A stretch of DNA of 54,572 nucleotides, from assembly GCA_902794405.1 (NCBI GenBank), contig CADBHI010000008.1, forward strand, positions 1-54,572. Reading direction: 5' to 3'. The notes beneath the pieces were generated by a model. That model made no database searches. It worked only from the letters and a program-made list of their open reading frames with translations, and had not been told where the DNA came from. The stretch comes from an uncultured Prevotellaceae bacterium. GTDB taxonomy: Bacteria; Bacteroidota; Bacteroidia; Bacteroidales; Bacteroidaceae. Position numbers and translations under genes: made by a program. Below are positions 14,687 to 26,100 of the stretch, piece by piece (position 1 is the first letter of the stretch; each line of letters starts with the position of its first letter).

Positions 14687-16222
14687 ATGGTTCTAACTAT
14701 TATTATTGCCGTAGCTGCCCTTATTGTGGGCGGTGTGTGCGGATACCTGATTTTCCGTTACGTTCTGAAAGGCAAATACAATGAAATGGTAGAGGCCGCC
14801 GGTAAGGAGGCCGAGGTTATCAAAGAGAAAAAGCTGCTTGAGGTGAAGGAGAAATTCCTGAACAAGAAATCCGAGCTGGAAAAGGAAGTACAGCAGCGCA
14901 ACCAGCATTTCCAGCAGAACGAGAACAAGCTGAAGCAGCGTGAAATCTCTCTGAACCAGCGCCAAGAAGAGCTGGGTCGCCGTAAGAATGAGCTCGACAA
15001 CCAGCAGCAGCGCATCGACAACGAGAAGAAACTCCTTAACGTCAAGGCCGAGGAACTCGAGAAGATGCAGCTCAAGGAGCGTGAGAAGTTAGAGGAACTC
15101 TCCGGACTAAGCGCCGATGAGGCCAGGAACCGTCTGGTGGAGTCGTTGAAGGACGAAGCCCGCACCAATGCGCAGGCCTATATCAATGAGATCATGGACG
15201 AGGCCAAGCTCAATGCCAATGCCCAGGCCAAGAAGATCGTCATCCAGACCATTCAGCGCGTGGCTACCGAGACTGCCGTTGAGAACAGCGTATCGGTGTT
15301 CCATATCGAGAACGACGACGTAAAGGGCCGCGTGATTGGCCGTGAGGGTCGTAACATCCGTGCCTTGGAGGCTGCCTGCGGCGTTGAAATCGTGGTCGAC
15401 GACACGCCCGAAGCCATTGTCATCAGCGGTTTCGATCCCGTTCGTCGTGAGACCTGCCGTCTGGCCCTGCACCAGCTCGTCAGCGACGGTCGCATTCACC
15501 CTGCCCGCATCGAGGAGGTGGTGACCAAGGTGAAGAAGCAGCTTGAGAATGAAATTATCGAAACGGGTAAGCGCACGGCCATCGACCTGGGTATCCACGG
15601 CCTGCATCCTGAACTGATCCGTATTATCGGTAAGATGAAATATCGCTCCAGCTATGGTCAGAACCTGCTGCAGCATGCCCGCGAAACGGCCAACCTCTGT
15701 GCCGTGATGGCTGCCGAGCTGGGGCTGAACCCGAAGAAAGCCAAGCGTGCCGGACTGTTGCACGATATCGGTAAGGTGCCCGATGAGGAAAGCGAGATGC
15801 CTCACGCACTCTATGGTGCCAAGATTGCCGAGCAGTTCAAGGAGAAGCCCGACATCTGCAACGCCATTGGTTCCCACCACGACGAGATGGAGATGCAGAC
15901 GCTGTTAGCTCCCATCGTTCAGGTGTGTGACGCCATCAGCGGTGCCCGTCCCGGTGCCCGTCGTGAGATTGTCGAGGCCTACATCAAGCGTCTGAACGAC
16001 CTTGAGGCCATTGCCATGAGCTATCCTGGCGTCACCAAGACCTACGCCATCCAGGCTGGTCGTGAGCTGCGCGTGATTGTCGGTGCCGACAAGATGTCGG
16101 ATGCCGAGACTGAGGCTCTGAGCGGACAGATTGCATCGAAGATCCAGAACGAGATGACCTATCCTGGTCAGGTGAAGATCACGGTGATCCGCGAGACGCG
16201 CAGCGTAGCCTACGCGAAATAA
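14687..16222 (+). CDS. rny: Ribonuclease Y
   Basis: The 511-residue product has the full layout: an N-terminal membrane anchor ([20 protein letters not shown]), a long coiled coil (to about residue 170), a KH domain with [15 protein letters not shown], and an HD domain with [15 protein letters not shown] and GSHHDEM. It is an endonuclease that starts mRNA turnover at the membrane. Confidence 0.95.
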   Translation: MVLTIIIAVAALIVGGVCGYLIFRYVLKGKYNEMVEAAGKEAEVIKEKKLLEVKEKFLNKKSELEKEVQQRNQHFQQNENKLKQREISLNQRQEELGRRKNELDNQQQRIDNEKKLLNVKAEELEKMQLKEREKLEELSGLSADEARNRLVESLKDEARTNAQAYINEIMDEAKLNANAQAKKIVIQTIQRVATETAVENSVSVFHIENDDVKGRVIGREGRNIRALEAACGVEIVVDDTPEAIVISGFDPVRRETCRLALHQLVSDGRIHPARIEEVVTKVKKQLENEIIETGKRTAIDLGIHGLHPELIRIIGKMKYRSSYGQNLLQHARETANLCAVMAAELGLNPKKAKRAGLLHDIGKVPDEESEMPHALYGAKIAEQFKEKPDICNAIGSHHDEMEMQTLLAPIVQVCDAISGARPGARREIVEAYIKRLNDLEAIAMSYPGVTKTYAIQAGRELRVIVGADKMSDAETEALSGQIASKIQNEMTYPGQVKITVIRETRSVAYAK

Positions 16223-16236
16223 TCATTTGAAACTAC

Positions 16237-16287
16237 TCCCATCGGTCGCATTGGCCAGGCATTAGCCGAAGCCATGGACCGATGGGA
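16237..16287. other. 11-bp hairpin before the phosphatase gene
   Basis: TCCCATCGGTC (16237-16247) pairs perfectly with GACCGATGGGA (16277-16287) over a 29-base loop. There is no T-run behind it. It lies 16 bases before the chosen start at 16304, so it could affect mRNA stability or translation, or weakly end rny transcription. Confidence 0.6.
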
Positions 16288-16303
16288 ATATTTATTAATA
16301 GGT

Positions 16304-18451
16304 ATGCGTGTAAGAAACTTCTTGAGAGTCCATAACAGCCTGATAGTCATCATCGTGGCGGCATTGCTCTTAGAGCTGACGACGTGGGTGATGTACTACT
16401 CTGCGCATAGTAACATCCAGAGCACGATGGAACGGTTGGTGGATTGGGAGATGACTTCTACCTCACATCGCATACGCAACCAGTTGGCCAAGGTCGAAGT
16501 GTCGGTCGACAACATGGCGTGGGTAGTGAGCTACGGCTTGGATGACCCGGCCGACTCCATGTTTACGTTGATGCACCAGTTTGTAGATCACAATGACGTG
16601 ATCCTGGGCAGCGGCGTTCTCTTTATTCCTAACTATTACCCAGAAAAGGGGCGGTGGTTTGAGCCGTACGTTGTACGCAGGGCTGATGAGACCCTTGAAA
16701 CGATGCAGTTAGGGTCGGCCCAACACGACTACCTAAAAGCCGAGATCTTCAACGGACCCATTGAGAAAGGTGGAGGCTACTGGTCTGCCCCTTATATGGA
16801 CAAGGACGGTGCCAAGACGATGGTGACCACATACGGCGTTCCTGTCTACGACTCTACGGGCAAGACCGTAGCCGTGTTGATTGCCGACTTCTCGCTCGAC
16901 TGGATAGATGGTCTGATGAACAAGCTGAACTTCTACAAGTCGACCCGTCGCTTCCTCATAACCGGCAACTACGACCTGTTGGCAGGTGAGGATGATGCGT
17001 TGTTCAGAGAATCCCTTAAACTGCTGAAGGCCGACATTGACAAGTGCAGCTATGAGACGCTGAAGGATGTGGATGGCAATAAGAAACACTTGTTCTTCCA
17101 GCCTATCGGCGGCAATACCGACTGGATTCTCATCAGCATCCTGAACGATAGCGATGTGTTCGGCAAGCTGCGTCTGATGCGCTTCACCTTACTGCTGTTG
17201 GCATTAGCCGTGCTGCTGTTCACGGGATTCATCGTATGGCGTAGTTCGAACAACCTGGAACGCCTGCGTGAGGCGAATGCCGAGAAAGACCGGATTAGCG
17301 GTGAGCTGCGCGTGGCCAGTCAAATTCAGCAGACCATGCTGCCGCCACGAAGCCTGGATATGGATGGCGTCAACATTTATGGCTCGCTGGTGCCTGCCCG
17401 TGAGGTAGGCGGCGACCTCTTCGACTATTATATCCGCGACGAGAAGCTGTTCTTCTGCGTCGGCGACGTCAGTGGCAAGGGTGCTCCATCGGCCATGCTG
17501 ATGGGCGTGATTCACTCGTTGTTCCGTGCCTTCTCAGCCCATGAGAACAATCCCGCCCGCGTGATACAAGCCATCAACGAGAACTCCTGCAGGGGCAACG
17601 ATGCCAATATGTTTGTGACCCTGTTCATGGGTGTGCTCGACCTGCCTACAGGTCATTTGAGGTTCTGTAATGCTGGCCACGATGCCCCCATAGTGCTGCA
17701 TGATGGCCATAGCTCCATGCTCAATGTCAAAGCCCATCTTCCCGTCGGCGTGTTCGATGATACGATATATGAAGTGCAGGAAACCCATTTGGAGCCGGGC
17801 AGCACCATCTTCCTCTATACCGACGGTCTGACGGAGGCCAAGAAAGGACGCAATCAGCTGTTTGGTATCCAGTACACGGAGAAGGTGCTCACGAAATGTG
17901 CTGTCGACCAGATGATGCCTCGGCAGATTCTGGAGGTACTCACCCAGGAAGTACACCGGTTTGTGGGCGATGCCGAGCAGAGCGACGACCTGACCATGTT
18001 GGCCATCCGATATATGCCCAAGCAGTTTAACAGTACCGTGACGGAAACCCTGGTACTGAAAAACAACGTCAAAGAGGTGACTCGCTTCAGCAGCTTCATC
18101 AAGTCGGTGACCGAGAAGTTAGGTATCGAGAAGTCGCTGGCTCGACAGTTGCGCTTAGCCGTTGAAGAGGCTGTGGTCAACGTCATTGACTATGCCTATC
18201 CCGCAGGCACCGAAGGCGACATTACGATCAAGTGCATGTCCGACGGAAAAACCTTACGCTTCCAGATTATCGACTCAGGCGTGGCTTTCGACCCCACGGC
18301 GAAGGAGAAAGCCGACACCACGCTCTCGGCCGAGGACCGTCAGATAGGCGGTCTGGGCATCCTGCTGGTGCGTGAACTGATGGACAGCATCAACTACGAG
18401 CGCGAGAATGGCAAGAACATACTGACACTAATTAAGAACTTAAAACAATAA
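16304..18451 (+). CDS. Membrane sensor phosphatase (SpoIIE/RsbU type) fused to an RsbW-like ATPase
   Basis: From the ATG at 16304 (an earlier ATG at 16274 lies in the hairpin) the product has 715 residues. Two membrane segments (about 13-35 and 292-314) enclose a periplasmic sensor region, probably Cache-like. A helical linker with SGELRVASQIQQTMLPP leads into a PP2C-type phosphatase with VGGDLFDYY, VGDVSGKGAPSAML, YTDGLTEA and SDDLTMLAIRY. The last 140 residues form a GHKL ATPase with RLAVEEAVVNVIDYAYP and GGLGILLV. In partner switching the phosphatase dephosphorylates a STAS protein and the RsbW-like kinase phosphorylates it; here both are in one chain and a STAS gene follows after six bases. 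Confidence 0.9.
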   Translation: MRVRNFLRVHNSLIVIIVAALLLELTTWVMYYSAHSNIQSTMERLVDWEMTSTSHRIRNQLAKVEVSVDNMAWVVSYGLDDPADSMFTLMHQFVDHNDVILGSGVLFIPNYYPEKGRWFEPYVVRRADETLETMQLGSAQHDYLKAEIFNGPIEKGGGYWSAPYMDKDGAKTMVTTYGVPVYDSTGKTVAVLIADFSLDWIDGLMNKLNFYKSTRRFLITGNYDLLAGEDDALFRESLKLLKADIDKCSYETLKDVDGNKKHLFFQPIGGNTDWILISILNDSDVFGKLRLMRFTLLLLALAVLLFTGFIVWRSSNNLERLREANAEKDRISGELRVASQIQQTMLPPRSLDMDGVNIYGSLVPAREVGGDLFDYYIRDEKLFFCVGDVSGKGAPSAMLMGVIHSLFRAFSAHENNPARVIQAINENSCRGNDANMFVTLFMGVLDLPTGHLRFCNAGHDAPIVLHDGHSSMLNVKAHLPVGVFDDTIYEVQETHLEPGSTIFLYTDGLTEAKKGRNQLFGIQYTEKVLTKCAVDQMMPRQILEVLTQEVHRFVGDAEQSDDLTMLAIRYMPKQFNSTVTETLVLKNNVKEVTRFSSFIKSVTEKLGIEKSLARQLRLAVEEAVVNVIDYAYPAGTEGDITIKCMSDGKTLRFQIIDSGVAFDPTAKEKADTTLSAEDRQIGGLGILLVRELMDSINYERENGKNILTLIKNLKQ

Positions 18452-18457
18452 ACGGTT

Positions 18458-18760
18458 ATGAACACAAGAATTGAAGAGATTGACGGCAAATATATTGCCA
18501 CGTTAGTAGGCGAAATGGACACCGCAGCTGCTACAGAGGCTGAGGCAGTACTGAAACCACTCTATACCAGTAACGGCAAGGATGTGGTCATAGAGTGTCA
18601 GGATCTGGAGTATATTGCTTCCAGTGGCCTGCGCATCCTGCTTAGCATCCTGAAGGGAGCCAAGGCTTGTGGCAGTAAGGTGGTGATGCGCCATGTGAAC
18701 GACGACATCAAGAACGTCTTCAGACTGACGGGATTTATCAACATCTTTGAGTTCGAGTAA
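18458..18760 (+). CDS. STAS-domain anti-sigma-factor antagonist (RsbV/SpoIIAA-like)
   Basis: The 100-residue protein is a single STAS domain (IATLVGEMDTAAATEAEAVL) with the switch motif YIASSGLRILLS; the phosphorylated Ser should be S55 or S56. It is the natural substrate of the phosphatase and ATPase encoded just upstream. Its target is unknown, as no anti-sigma partner other than the fused ATPase domain is in the window. Confidence 0.9.
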   Translation: MNTRIEEIDGKYIATLVGEMDTAAATEAEAVLKPLYTSNGKDVVIECQDLEYIASSGLRILLSILKGAKACGSKVVMRHVNDDIKNVFRLTGFINIFEFE

Positions 18761-18773
18761 TACCTTCCGGCCT

Positions 18774-20099
18774 ATGAGAAAGTGTTATGGGATGCTGCTT
18801 CTGTTAGCATCTATAGGCTGTTGGGCCCAAACGGATTCATCGAAAGTCAATCAACTGAGCGTGGGCATGAATCTGATGACCCATGGCGAGATGTGTGCTG
18901 GAGGTCTGCCGAAAAACGGCGACAAATACAATGAAGACCGTTCGCAGTTCCTCTTCGGACGTACCCGTTTGGTTGTGGACTTTGAGCGTAAGGGACTTCA
19001 GGCTCATGCCGTCATACAGAACAATGCGATATGGGGCATGAAGGGCAACCAGGGCCTCAATCTCTATGAAGGCTGGGTGAAGATGACAGCCAAGAACGGC
19101 CTCTTTGCACAGTTAGGACGTGTGGCTCTGTCTTACGACGATGAGCGTATCATTGGTACCAACGACTTCGCCACAGCCGCCAAGTCGCACGACGTGGCCC
19201 GCGTTGGCTACGAGGGTCACGGTCACAAGGCACATGTCATATTGGCCTACAACCAGAATGGAGAGAATGTCTATTCAGGTTCCTATTATGTTGGCGGGTC
19301 ACAGTACTACAAAACCATGCAGACCGTATGGTATCACTATGACGTGCCCAACTTCCCGTTAGGCGCCTCGCTGCTCTTCATGAACCTCGGTCTGCAGTCG
19401 GGTGAGCCTAACAATAAGTACAACGAGCCGTCGACCGAGTATCAGCAGATGTATGGCGGCTATCTCAACTTTCACCCCAAGCATCTGACAATTGAAGGCT
19501 CGTACTATCGGCAAGGGGGCGAACTGGTGAACGATGTGATGATGGATCACAGTCCCATCAAAGCATGGATGGCCAGCGCAAAGGCTACCGTCCAGCCTAC
19601 TGACAAATACGGTTTTGAAGTGGGCTACGACTACCTGAGCGGTGACGACTATGTACCCGTAGCCTTCGGTGGTCCGCTTGTAATGGTAAGACATGATGTG
19701 AACAAGGGATTCACACCCTTGTATGGATCGCGTGCAAAGTTCTACGGCATCATGGACTACTTTTACGAGAGTGCTTACTCCCACGGTTTTACGCCAGGTC
19801 TGCAGAACGCCTTTGTTGGCGTGTTCGGAAATCCCGTGAAAAGGCTGAAATGTAAGATTGCCTACCACTATCTGGCCGTAGCTACCGACTTGAATAAACT
19901 GGACCGTACGTTAGGACATAGCATCGACCTGGAGGCCAGCTACCGTTTCTCGAAGGACATTATGCTCGCTGCCGGTTACCAACAGATGCATGGTACGGAG
20001 ACGATGGACCGTCTGAAGCAGGGCGACAGTAGTAAGCGTGCCAGGTGGGGATGGTTCTCGCTGGTGATATCGCCCAGCCTGTTCACGACTAAATGGTAA
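18774..20099 (+). CDS. Outer-membrane beta-barrel protein (alginate-export/porin type)
   Basis: From the ATG at 18774 the product has 441 residues, beginning with a signal peptide (MRKCYGMLLLLASIGCWAQ). The mature part is rich in alternating aromatic strands (LFGRTRLVVDFERKGLQAHA, GSYYVGGSQYYKTMQTVWYH) and ends with a strand, FSLVISPSLFTTKW. This suits the alginate-export-like porin family. It follows the STAS gene after 13 bases and precedes the NRPS after 23 bases, so it may carry the NRPS product or precursor across the outer membrane; that role is inferred. Confidence 0.7.
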   Translation: MRKCYGMLLLLASIGCWAQTDSSKVNQLSVGMNLMTHGEMCAGGLPKNGDKYNEDRSQFLFGRTRLVVDFERKGLQAHAVIQNNAIWGMKGNQGLNLYEGWVKMTAKNGLFAQLGRVALSYDDERIIGTNDFATAAKSHDVARVGYEGHGHKAHVILAYNQNGENVYSGSYYVGGSQYYKTMQTVWYHYDVPNFPLGASLLFMNLGLQSGEPNNKYNEPSTEYQQMYGGYLNFHPKHLTIEGSYYRQGGELVNDVMMDHSPIKAWMASAKATVQPTDKYGFEVGYDYLSGDDYVPVAFGGPLVMVRHDVNKGFTPLYGSRAKFYGIMDYFYESAYSHGFTPGLQNAFVGVFGNPVKRLKCKIAYHYLAVATDLNKLDRTLGHSIDLEASYRFSKDIMLAAGYQQMHGTETMDRLKQGDSSKRARWGWFSLVISPSLFTTKW

Positions 20100-20122
20100 A
20101 CAAACTAACATACACTAATCAT

Positions 20123-23100
20123 ATGAAAACCTATTCTTTGCTCCAGTCCCAATTGGGCATCTATTATTCCTGCGTCGCAAATAATGACGAATTAACGAAT
20201 TATCAGAATCCGGTGCTCTTCGACATACCGAAGGGCGTCAATGTAGAACAGTTGCGTAAGGCGGTCTACGAGACCCTTTGCGCCCATCCCAATATAGCCT
20301 CACACATAATAGTGAATGATGAAGGCGTGCCAGCAATGGAATGTGGAGCCTTCCCTCCGATGGAAGAGGCCGTGCCGCTGCTGACAGTCGGCTCTTTGGA
20401 CGAGGTGAAACCAGGCTTTGGAAGGACAATGGACATACACGCAGAGAAGCTGTATCGTTGTGAACTCTATCAGACGACAGAGGGAGAGGCATGGCTTTAT
20501 CTCGACTTCCACCATGTGATAGCCGACGGCTTCTCTGTAGTGCTGATAGTGCGCGAGATTGAGCGTTGCTTCAATGGGGAACAGCCTTCTGGTGAAGTCA
20601 TTGACAGCGGCACTATCGCTCAGGAAGAAGAAGCCCAGCGTGCCGACGAAGCCAAGATGGCTGAAGCACGGGAGTGGTTCGGAAAGACTTTCTGCGATGC
20701 CGTGGAGACCGACTCCCTGCCGATTCCGCAGACGACACTTGGGAACGGCCCTGCCGAGATGTGCCTCAAGCATTATCCGCTGAGTGTGTCGAAGGAGGAA
20801 GTCCAGGCTGTCAAGAATCGTTTCAATGTCAAGGAGGGAACCTTGCTGCAGACAGCATGGGCATTGCTGTTAGCAGCCTACAGCGCCGAGGACAAAGCGT
20901 CGTACAGTACGCTCTATTTCGGTCGTGGTGACCGGCGCACGCATGCTACGGTAGCGATGATGGTGCGCACGCTGCCCGTATTTCTCCAGTCGAGAGGTGA
21001 GGAGCCTTTAGAGGAACTGTTCGCCACCCTGACAGAGCAGATGGAGACCGTCAAGCAACTGCCATATTACACCTATCAGGATGTTGTGAAAGACTATGGA
21101 CTGAATAATCAGGTGATGTTTGTATATCATGGCTCTGTGCTGGATGCCAATAAGGTGTTGCATTTCGGGGATATCGTGGCAACCTACCACGACCTCAGAA
21201 AGCAGATTCCTGGATGGAAACTGGTTGCTGAGCTGTTTGAAGAGGAGAATACCTATTCCCTGAAGCTGGGTTATAGCAGCGCCGACTATTCCGACGCGTT
21301 CATGACAGAGCTGGTGGCCTGTTACAGCGCTATTCTCCGCTCCATGCTCACGGCCAATCAAGTGAGAGATCTGGAGTATGCCACATCGGAGCAGGTAAAG
21401 TGGCTGAACGGTCTGAATCCTGACCTTCACACTTCACCCGTCACCACTCACCAGACGCTCGTGGAGCGCTTCAAGCAACACGTGGCCGAGCGTCCGAATG
21501 ACATCTTCTGCGTGGCCGGTAACAAACGGCTCACCTTCGCTGAAGTGGACAAGCTCACCGACAGCATCGACCCGTCATATACCGTTCGCTGCGGCGAGCG
21601 CGTCGTGGGATTTTCCGTGCCCCGTGACGAGAAGATGGTGCTGGCACCCATAGCCATTGCCAAGGCTGGTCTCACGCAACTGCCGTTGGACAGCAGTTAT
21701 CCCGAGGAACGACTGGAGTTCATGAAGAAGGATGCATCGGCCTATGACGGCAACGATGCTTTGGTGCTGCTATACACCAGCGGTACCACCGGTACGCCTA
21801 AGGGCGTGATACTGAGTGAAGAGAATTTCCGCATCTTCACCATTTTCCATGCCAAGCATATCAATCTGAAAGCCGATTCGCGCTTTGCCACCTATGCCGG
21901 TTACGGTTTCGACGCCTACCAGGGTGACTTGTGGGCCTGTGTGTGGGCTGGCGCCACCATATATATTATACAAGATGACATCCGCTTCAATCTGGAGGCC
22001 TTAAGCGAATACCTCACCAAGGAGGGGATTACCCACTGCTTCATGACCACCCAGATGGCCACGCAGATGGCTATCAACTATCCCGACATCCCAGGACTGA
22101 AGTGGTTAGGAACGGGCGGTGAGAAGCTGATGAGCCTGAATCCGCCTTCCTACGCTCTGCTCAACGCCTACGGACCTACGGAAACCTCCTGCTACGTATG
22201 CAGCCATTATGTGGATAAGAATGAGCCCAATATCCCCATCGGTAAGCCGAACGATGCCGTAGAACTCTTTATCGTGAACCGTTTCGGGAAACAGTTGCCT
22301 TGGGGAGCTTCCGGCGAGCTGATTATTGCCGGTCCGCAAGTGGGACAGGGTTACCTGAACCAGCCTGAGAGAACGGCTGCAGCCTTCGTGGAGTGGAACG
22401 GGAAGCGTGTCTATCGTACGGGCGACATTGTGCGCTACCGTGAAAACGGTGACATCGAGTTCGTGGGCCGCAAGGATGGTCAGGTGAAGATCCGTGGTTT
22501 CCGTATCGAGCTAAAGGAGGTGGAAGCCGTCATACGCCAGTACCCTGGCATCAAGGATGCTACCGTGCAGGCCTTTGACTATCCCACCGGCGGAAAGTTC
22601 ATTGCCGCCTACATCGTGTCTGACGAACAGATTGACGTCAAAGCCATGAACAGCTTCATCATGGACCAGAAACCGCCCTACATGGTGCCGGCAGTCACGA
22701 TGCAAATCGATGCCATTCCGTTGAACCAGAACCAGAAGGTGAACCGTAGGGCGCTGCCGGAGCCTGTCTTCGGCGCTGCTGAAGAAACAGAGACGGAATC
22801 TGCTGCACCACTCAATATCCTTGAGGAGCAACTGAAGGAAATCGTGGCTGGCGTGTTGAATACCGATGCTTTTGGTATCACGACGGATCTCCGCTACGTG
22901 GGTCTGACCTCTATCCTGGCCATCAAGGTGGCTACGCAGATATACAAGCGCTTTGGCGTACAGTTGGACGCTCAGCTCCTCACTAAGGGAGCCAACATCC
23001 AGACAGTGGAGAATGAGATTCTTGCCGCGATGCTCTCCGGAGGAACTACTGTTAGTACTACTGACACGACGGGTCAGATTGCTTCAGCACCGCTCGCATA

Positions 23101-26100
23101 CTCGCAGGCGGGTGTCTATTTCGACTGCATGAAGAATCCCACCTCTACGCTGTACAACACCCCAGTGTGCCTCACATTCCCCGTTGATACCGATGCCGAG
23201 GCCCTGCGGAAGGCTGTCGTTCGGGCTGTGGAGAACCACCCGGCACTCTTCGTTCAGTTTACTACCAACGAGAGTGGGGTAGTGCAGGTGATGGGCGACC
23301 GGGAGACACCCGTGGAAGTGGAGGACTATACCATGAATGAAGAAGAGACACTTGCCTTCCGTCACGGTTTTGTGCGTCCCTTCAATCTGAGCAAAGATCG
23401 TCTCTTCCGCTTGGCCGTGATCCATACGGAGAAGGCGCTCTATCTATATTGTGATATTCATCACTTGGTGTGCGATGGCTATTCCTACGACCTGTTCATA
23501 CACGAGATCTGCGACCTCATGGATGGCAAGGAGATTGAGCCGGAAATGTGCAGCTATAACCAGTTCGTTATAGACCAGAAGGCAGCCGAAAAGGGCGAGG
23601 CCTTTGCCGAAGCCGCTGAGTTCTTCAAGCAGCGTTTGGGCGAGGTAGAGGAAGTGACCGAGTTGGCCCCCGATCTCACCAACCCCCGTCAGCAGGGCGA
23701 GAACGGCCGTGTATGGGCTCCCATTGCGTGGAACGATGCAGAGCAGCTGGCCAAGCAGCAGGGTGTGAAGCCGTCGGCTGTCCTGCTGAGTGCCGTGTTC
23801 TATAGTCTCTCACGTTTCTCTGGTAACGACCAGGTGTGTATTACCACTATCTCCAACGGCCGTAGCAACCTGAAGGTGGCCAATACGATGGGTATGTTTG
23901 TGAATACGCTTGCGCTTTCCTCCAAAATCGGTTCCCAGAGTGTATGCGAGTTCCTGCATGAGAGTGCAGAAACCTTTGAGCAGACCCTGGCCCACGAAAA
24001 CTATCCCTTTGCACGTATCGCAGCCGACTTTGGCCTTAAGGCCGACATCATGTTCGCCTACCAAATGGGTGTGTTGAGCGATTACCGTGTAGGCGGAAAG
24101 AAGGTGACGGCTGACGAGACGATGGAACTGAATGTTCCCAAGTTCAAGATAGCCTTCTACATTACCGACGAGGGTGGGGATCCTGTCGTGGCCATTGAAT
24201 ACGACAATGGACAGTATAGCGAGGCCATGATGCAGAGTCTGGCACAGAGCGTGAGCAATGCTGTAAGCGCCTTTGCTGCCAATGCTGACAAGCCGCTGCG
24301 CAGCATCTCGCTCATGGACAATGCCGGCGTTAGCTTGCTGGATTCCTTTAACCAGACAGAGGTGGATTACGACGACACGCAAACCATCGTTTCGCTGTTC
24401 CACCGTCAGGTGGCAGAGACGCCCGATAACCTGGCCGTTGTCTATCACGACGTGCGACTCACCTATCAGGAAGTGGACGAAAGAACCAATGCCATCGCCG
24501 CAGCGGTTCAAGAGAAAATCGCCATTTCGAAAGAACCCGTTGTCTCGATTCTCATTGGCCGCAGCGAGTGGATGGTGCTGGCTTCGTTAGGTGTGCTGAA
24601 GGCTGGCTGTGCCTATCAGCCGCTGGATCCCAGCTACCCCTCGGAACGCCTTAACTTCATGATGCAGGATGCCGATGCAAAGTTGCTGATTGCCGATGAG
24701 GCTCTACTTGATAAAGTCAGTGAGTATCAAGGCCCTGTGCTCTTAACGAAAGACCTTGCTCTGTGTGCTGCCGTACCACAGCAGCTTGCAGAACCGAAGC
24801 CTGAAGATCTCTTCATCCTCCTCTATACCTCGGGCTCTACGGGCAATCCGAAGGGCTGTCAGTTGGAGCACCGCAACTTAGTGGCGTTCTGCCATTGGTA
24901 CAGACGTTACTATGACTTGCATCCTGGCGATAAGGTGGCAGCCTATGCCAGCTATGGCTTCGATGCCTGTATGATGGATATGTATCCTGCTCTTACCACG
25001 GGTGCTGCTGTAGTGATAGTGGGCGACGACATCCGTCTGAACCTTCCTGACTTGAATGTTTACTTTAACGAGGAGGGTGTAACCCATTCGTTCATGACCA
25101 CTCAGGTGGGCTGTCAGTTTGCTATGAACTGCGACAACCATTCCCTGCGTCATCTCTCCGTGGGAGGTGAAAAGATACTTCCCCTCACCCCGCCCACGAC
25201 CTATCAGTTGCACAACGGCTATGGTCCTACGGAGTGTACCATCTTTACCACCACATACGCCTTGAAGGACTTTGAGCAGAACGCGCCTATCGGCAAGCCG
25301 TTAGACAATCTGCAGCTGTTTATTGTGGATAAGGACTTCAACCGTCTGCCGCTGGGTGCTGCAGGCGAGATGTTAGTGTATGGTCCTCAGGTAAGCCGCG
25401 GCTACTTGAACTTGCCGGAAAAGACGGCCGATACCTATATCAATTGGAACGGGAAGCGATGCTACCGTACTGGCGATGTGGTGCGCTACCTGGCTGATGG
25501 TAATATCCAGTTCGTAGGACGCCGCGATGGTCAGGTGAAGATCCGTGGCTTCCGCATTGAGTTGAAGGAGGTGGAATCGGTGATTCGCGAATTCCCTGAC
25601 ATCAAGGATGCCACCGTGCAGGCTTTCGACTACCCCAACGGCGGTAAGTTTATTGCCGCATACGTGGTGAGTGACCAGCAGCTTGATATCCAGGCGCTGA
25701 ATGCCTTTATCCGTGAGCGCAAGCCGCCTTATATGGTGCCGGCTGCAACCATGCAGATTCCCGCTATTCCGCTGAACCAGAATCAGAAGGTGAACCGTCG
25801 TGCCCTTCCCGCACCGCAGATACAGGTCGAGGAGCGCGATTATGTGGCTCCCGTAGGGGATATAGAAACATTGTTCTGCGATATCTTTGCAAGCATCCTG
25901 TCCTTGGACAAGGTGGGCGCTACTGACAATTTCTTTGAGATGGGCGGTACGTCGCTGATGGTGACCAAGGTCGTTATCGAAGCCGACAAGGCTGGTCATC
26001 ATGTGGCATACGGTGATGTGTTCGATCATCCTACTCCGCGGCTTCTGGCGCAGTTCGTGGGAGGAGGTGCCGCTCCGGTCGAGGTGGTAGACACCGAGAT

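Noticed and set aside
16250-16304. Extended N-terminus of the phosphatase upstream of 16304
   Set aside because: The frame is open upstream (IGQALAEAMDRW), but the only ATG, 16274, lies inside the hairpin stem region and the usual membrane-anchor start follows at 16304.
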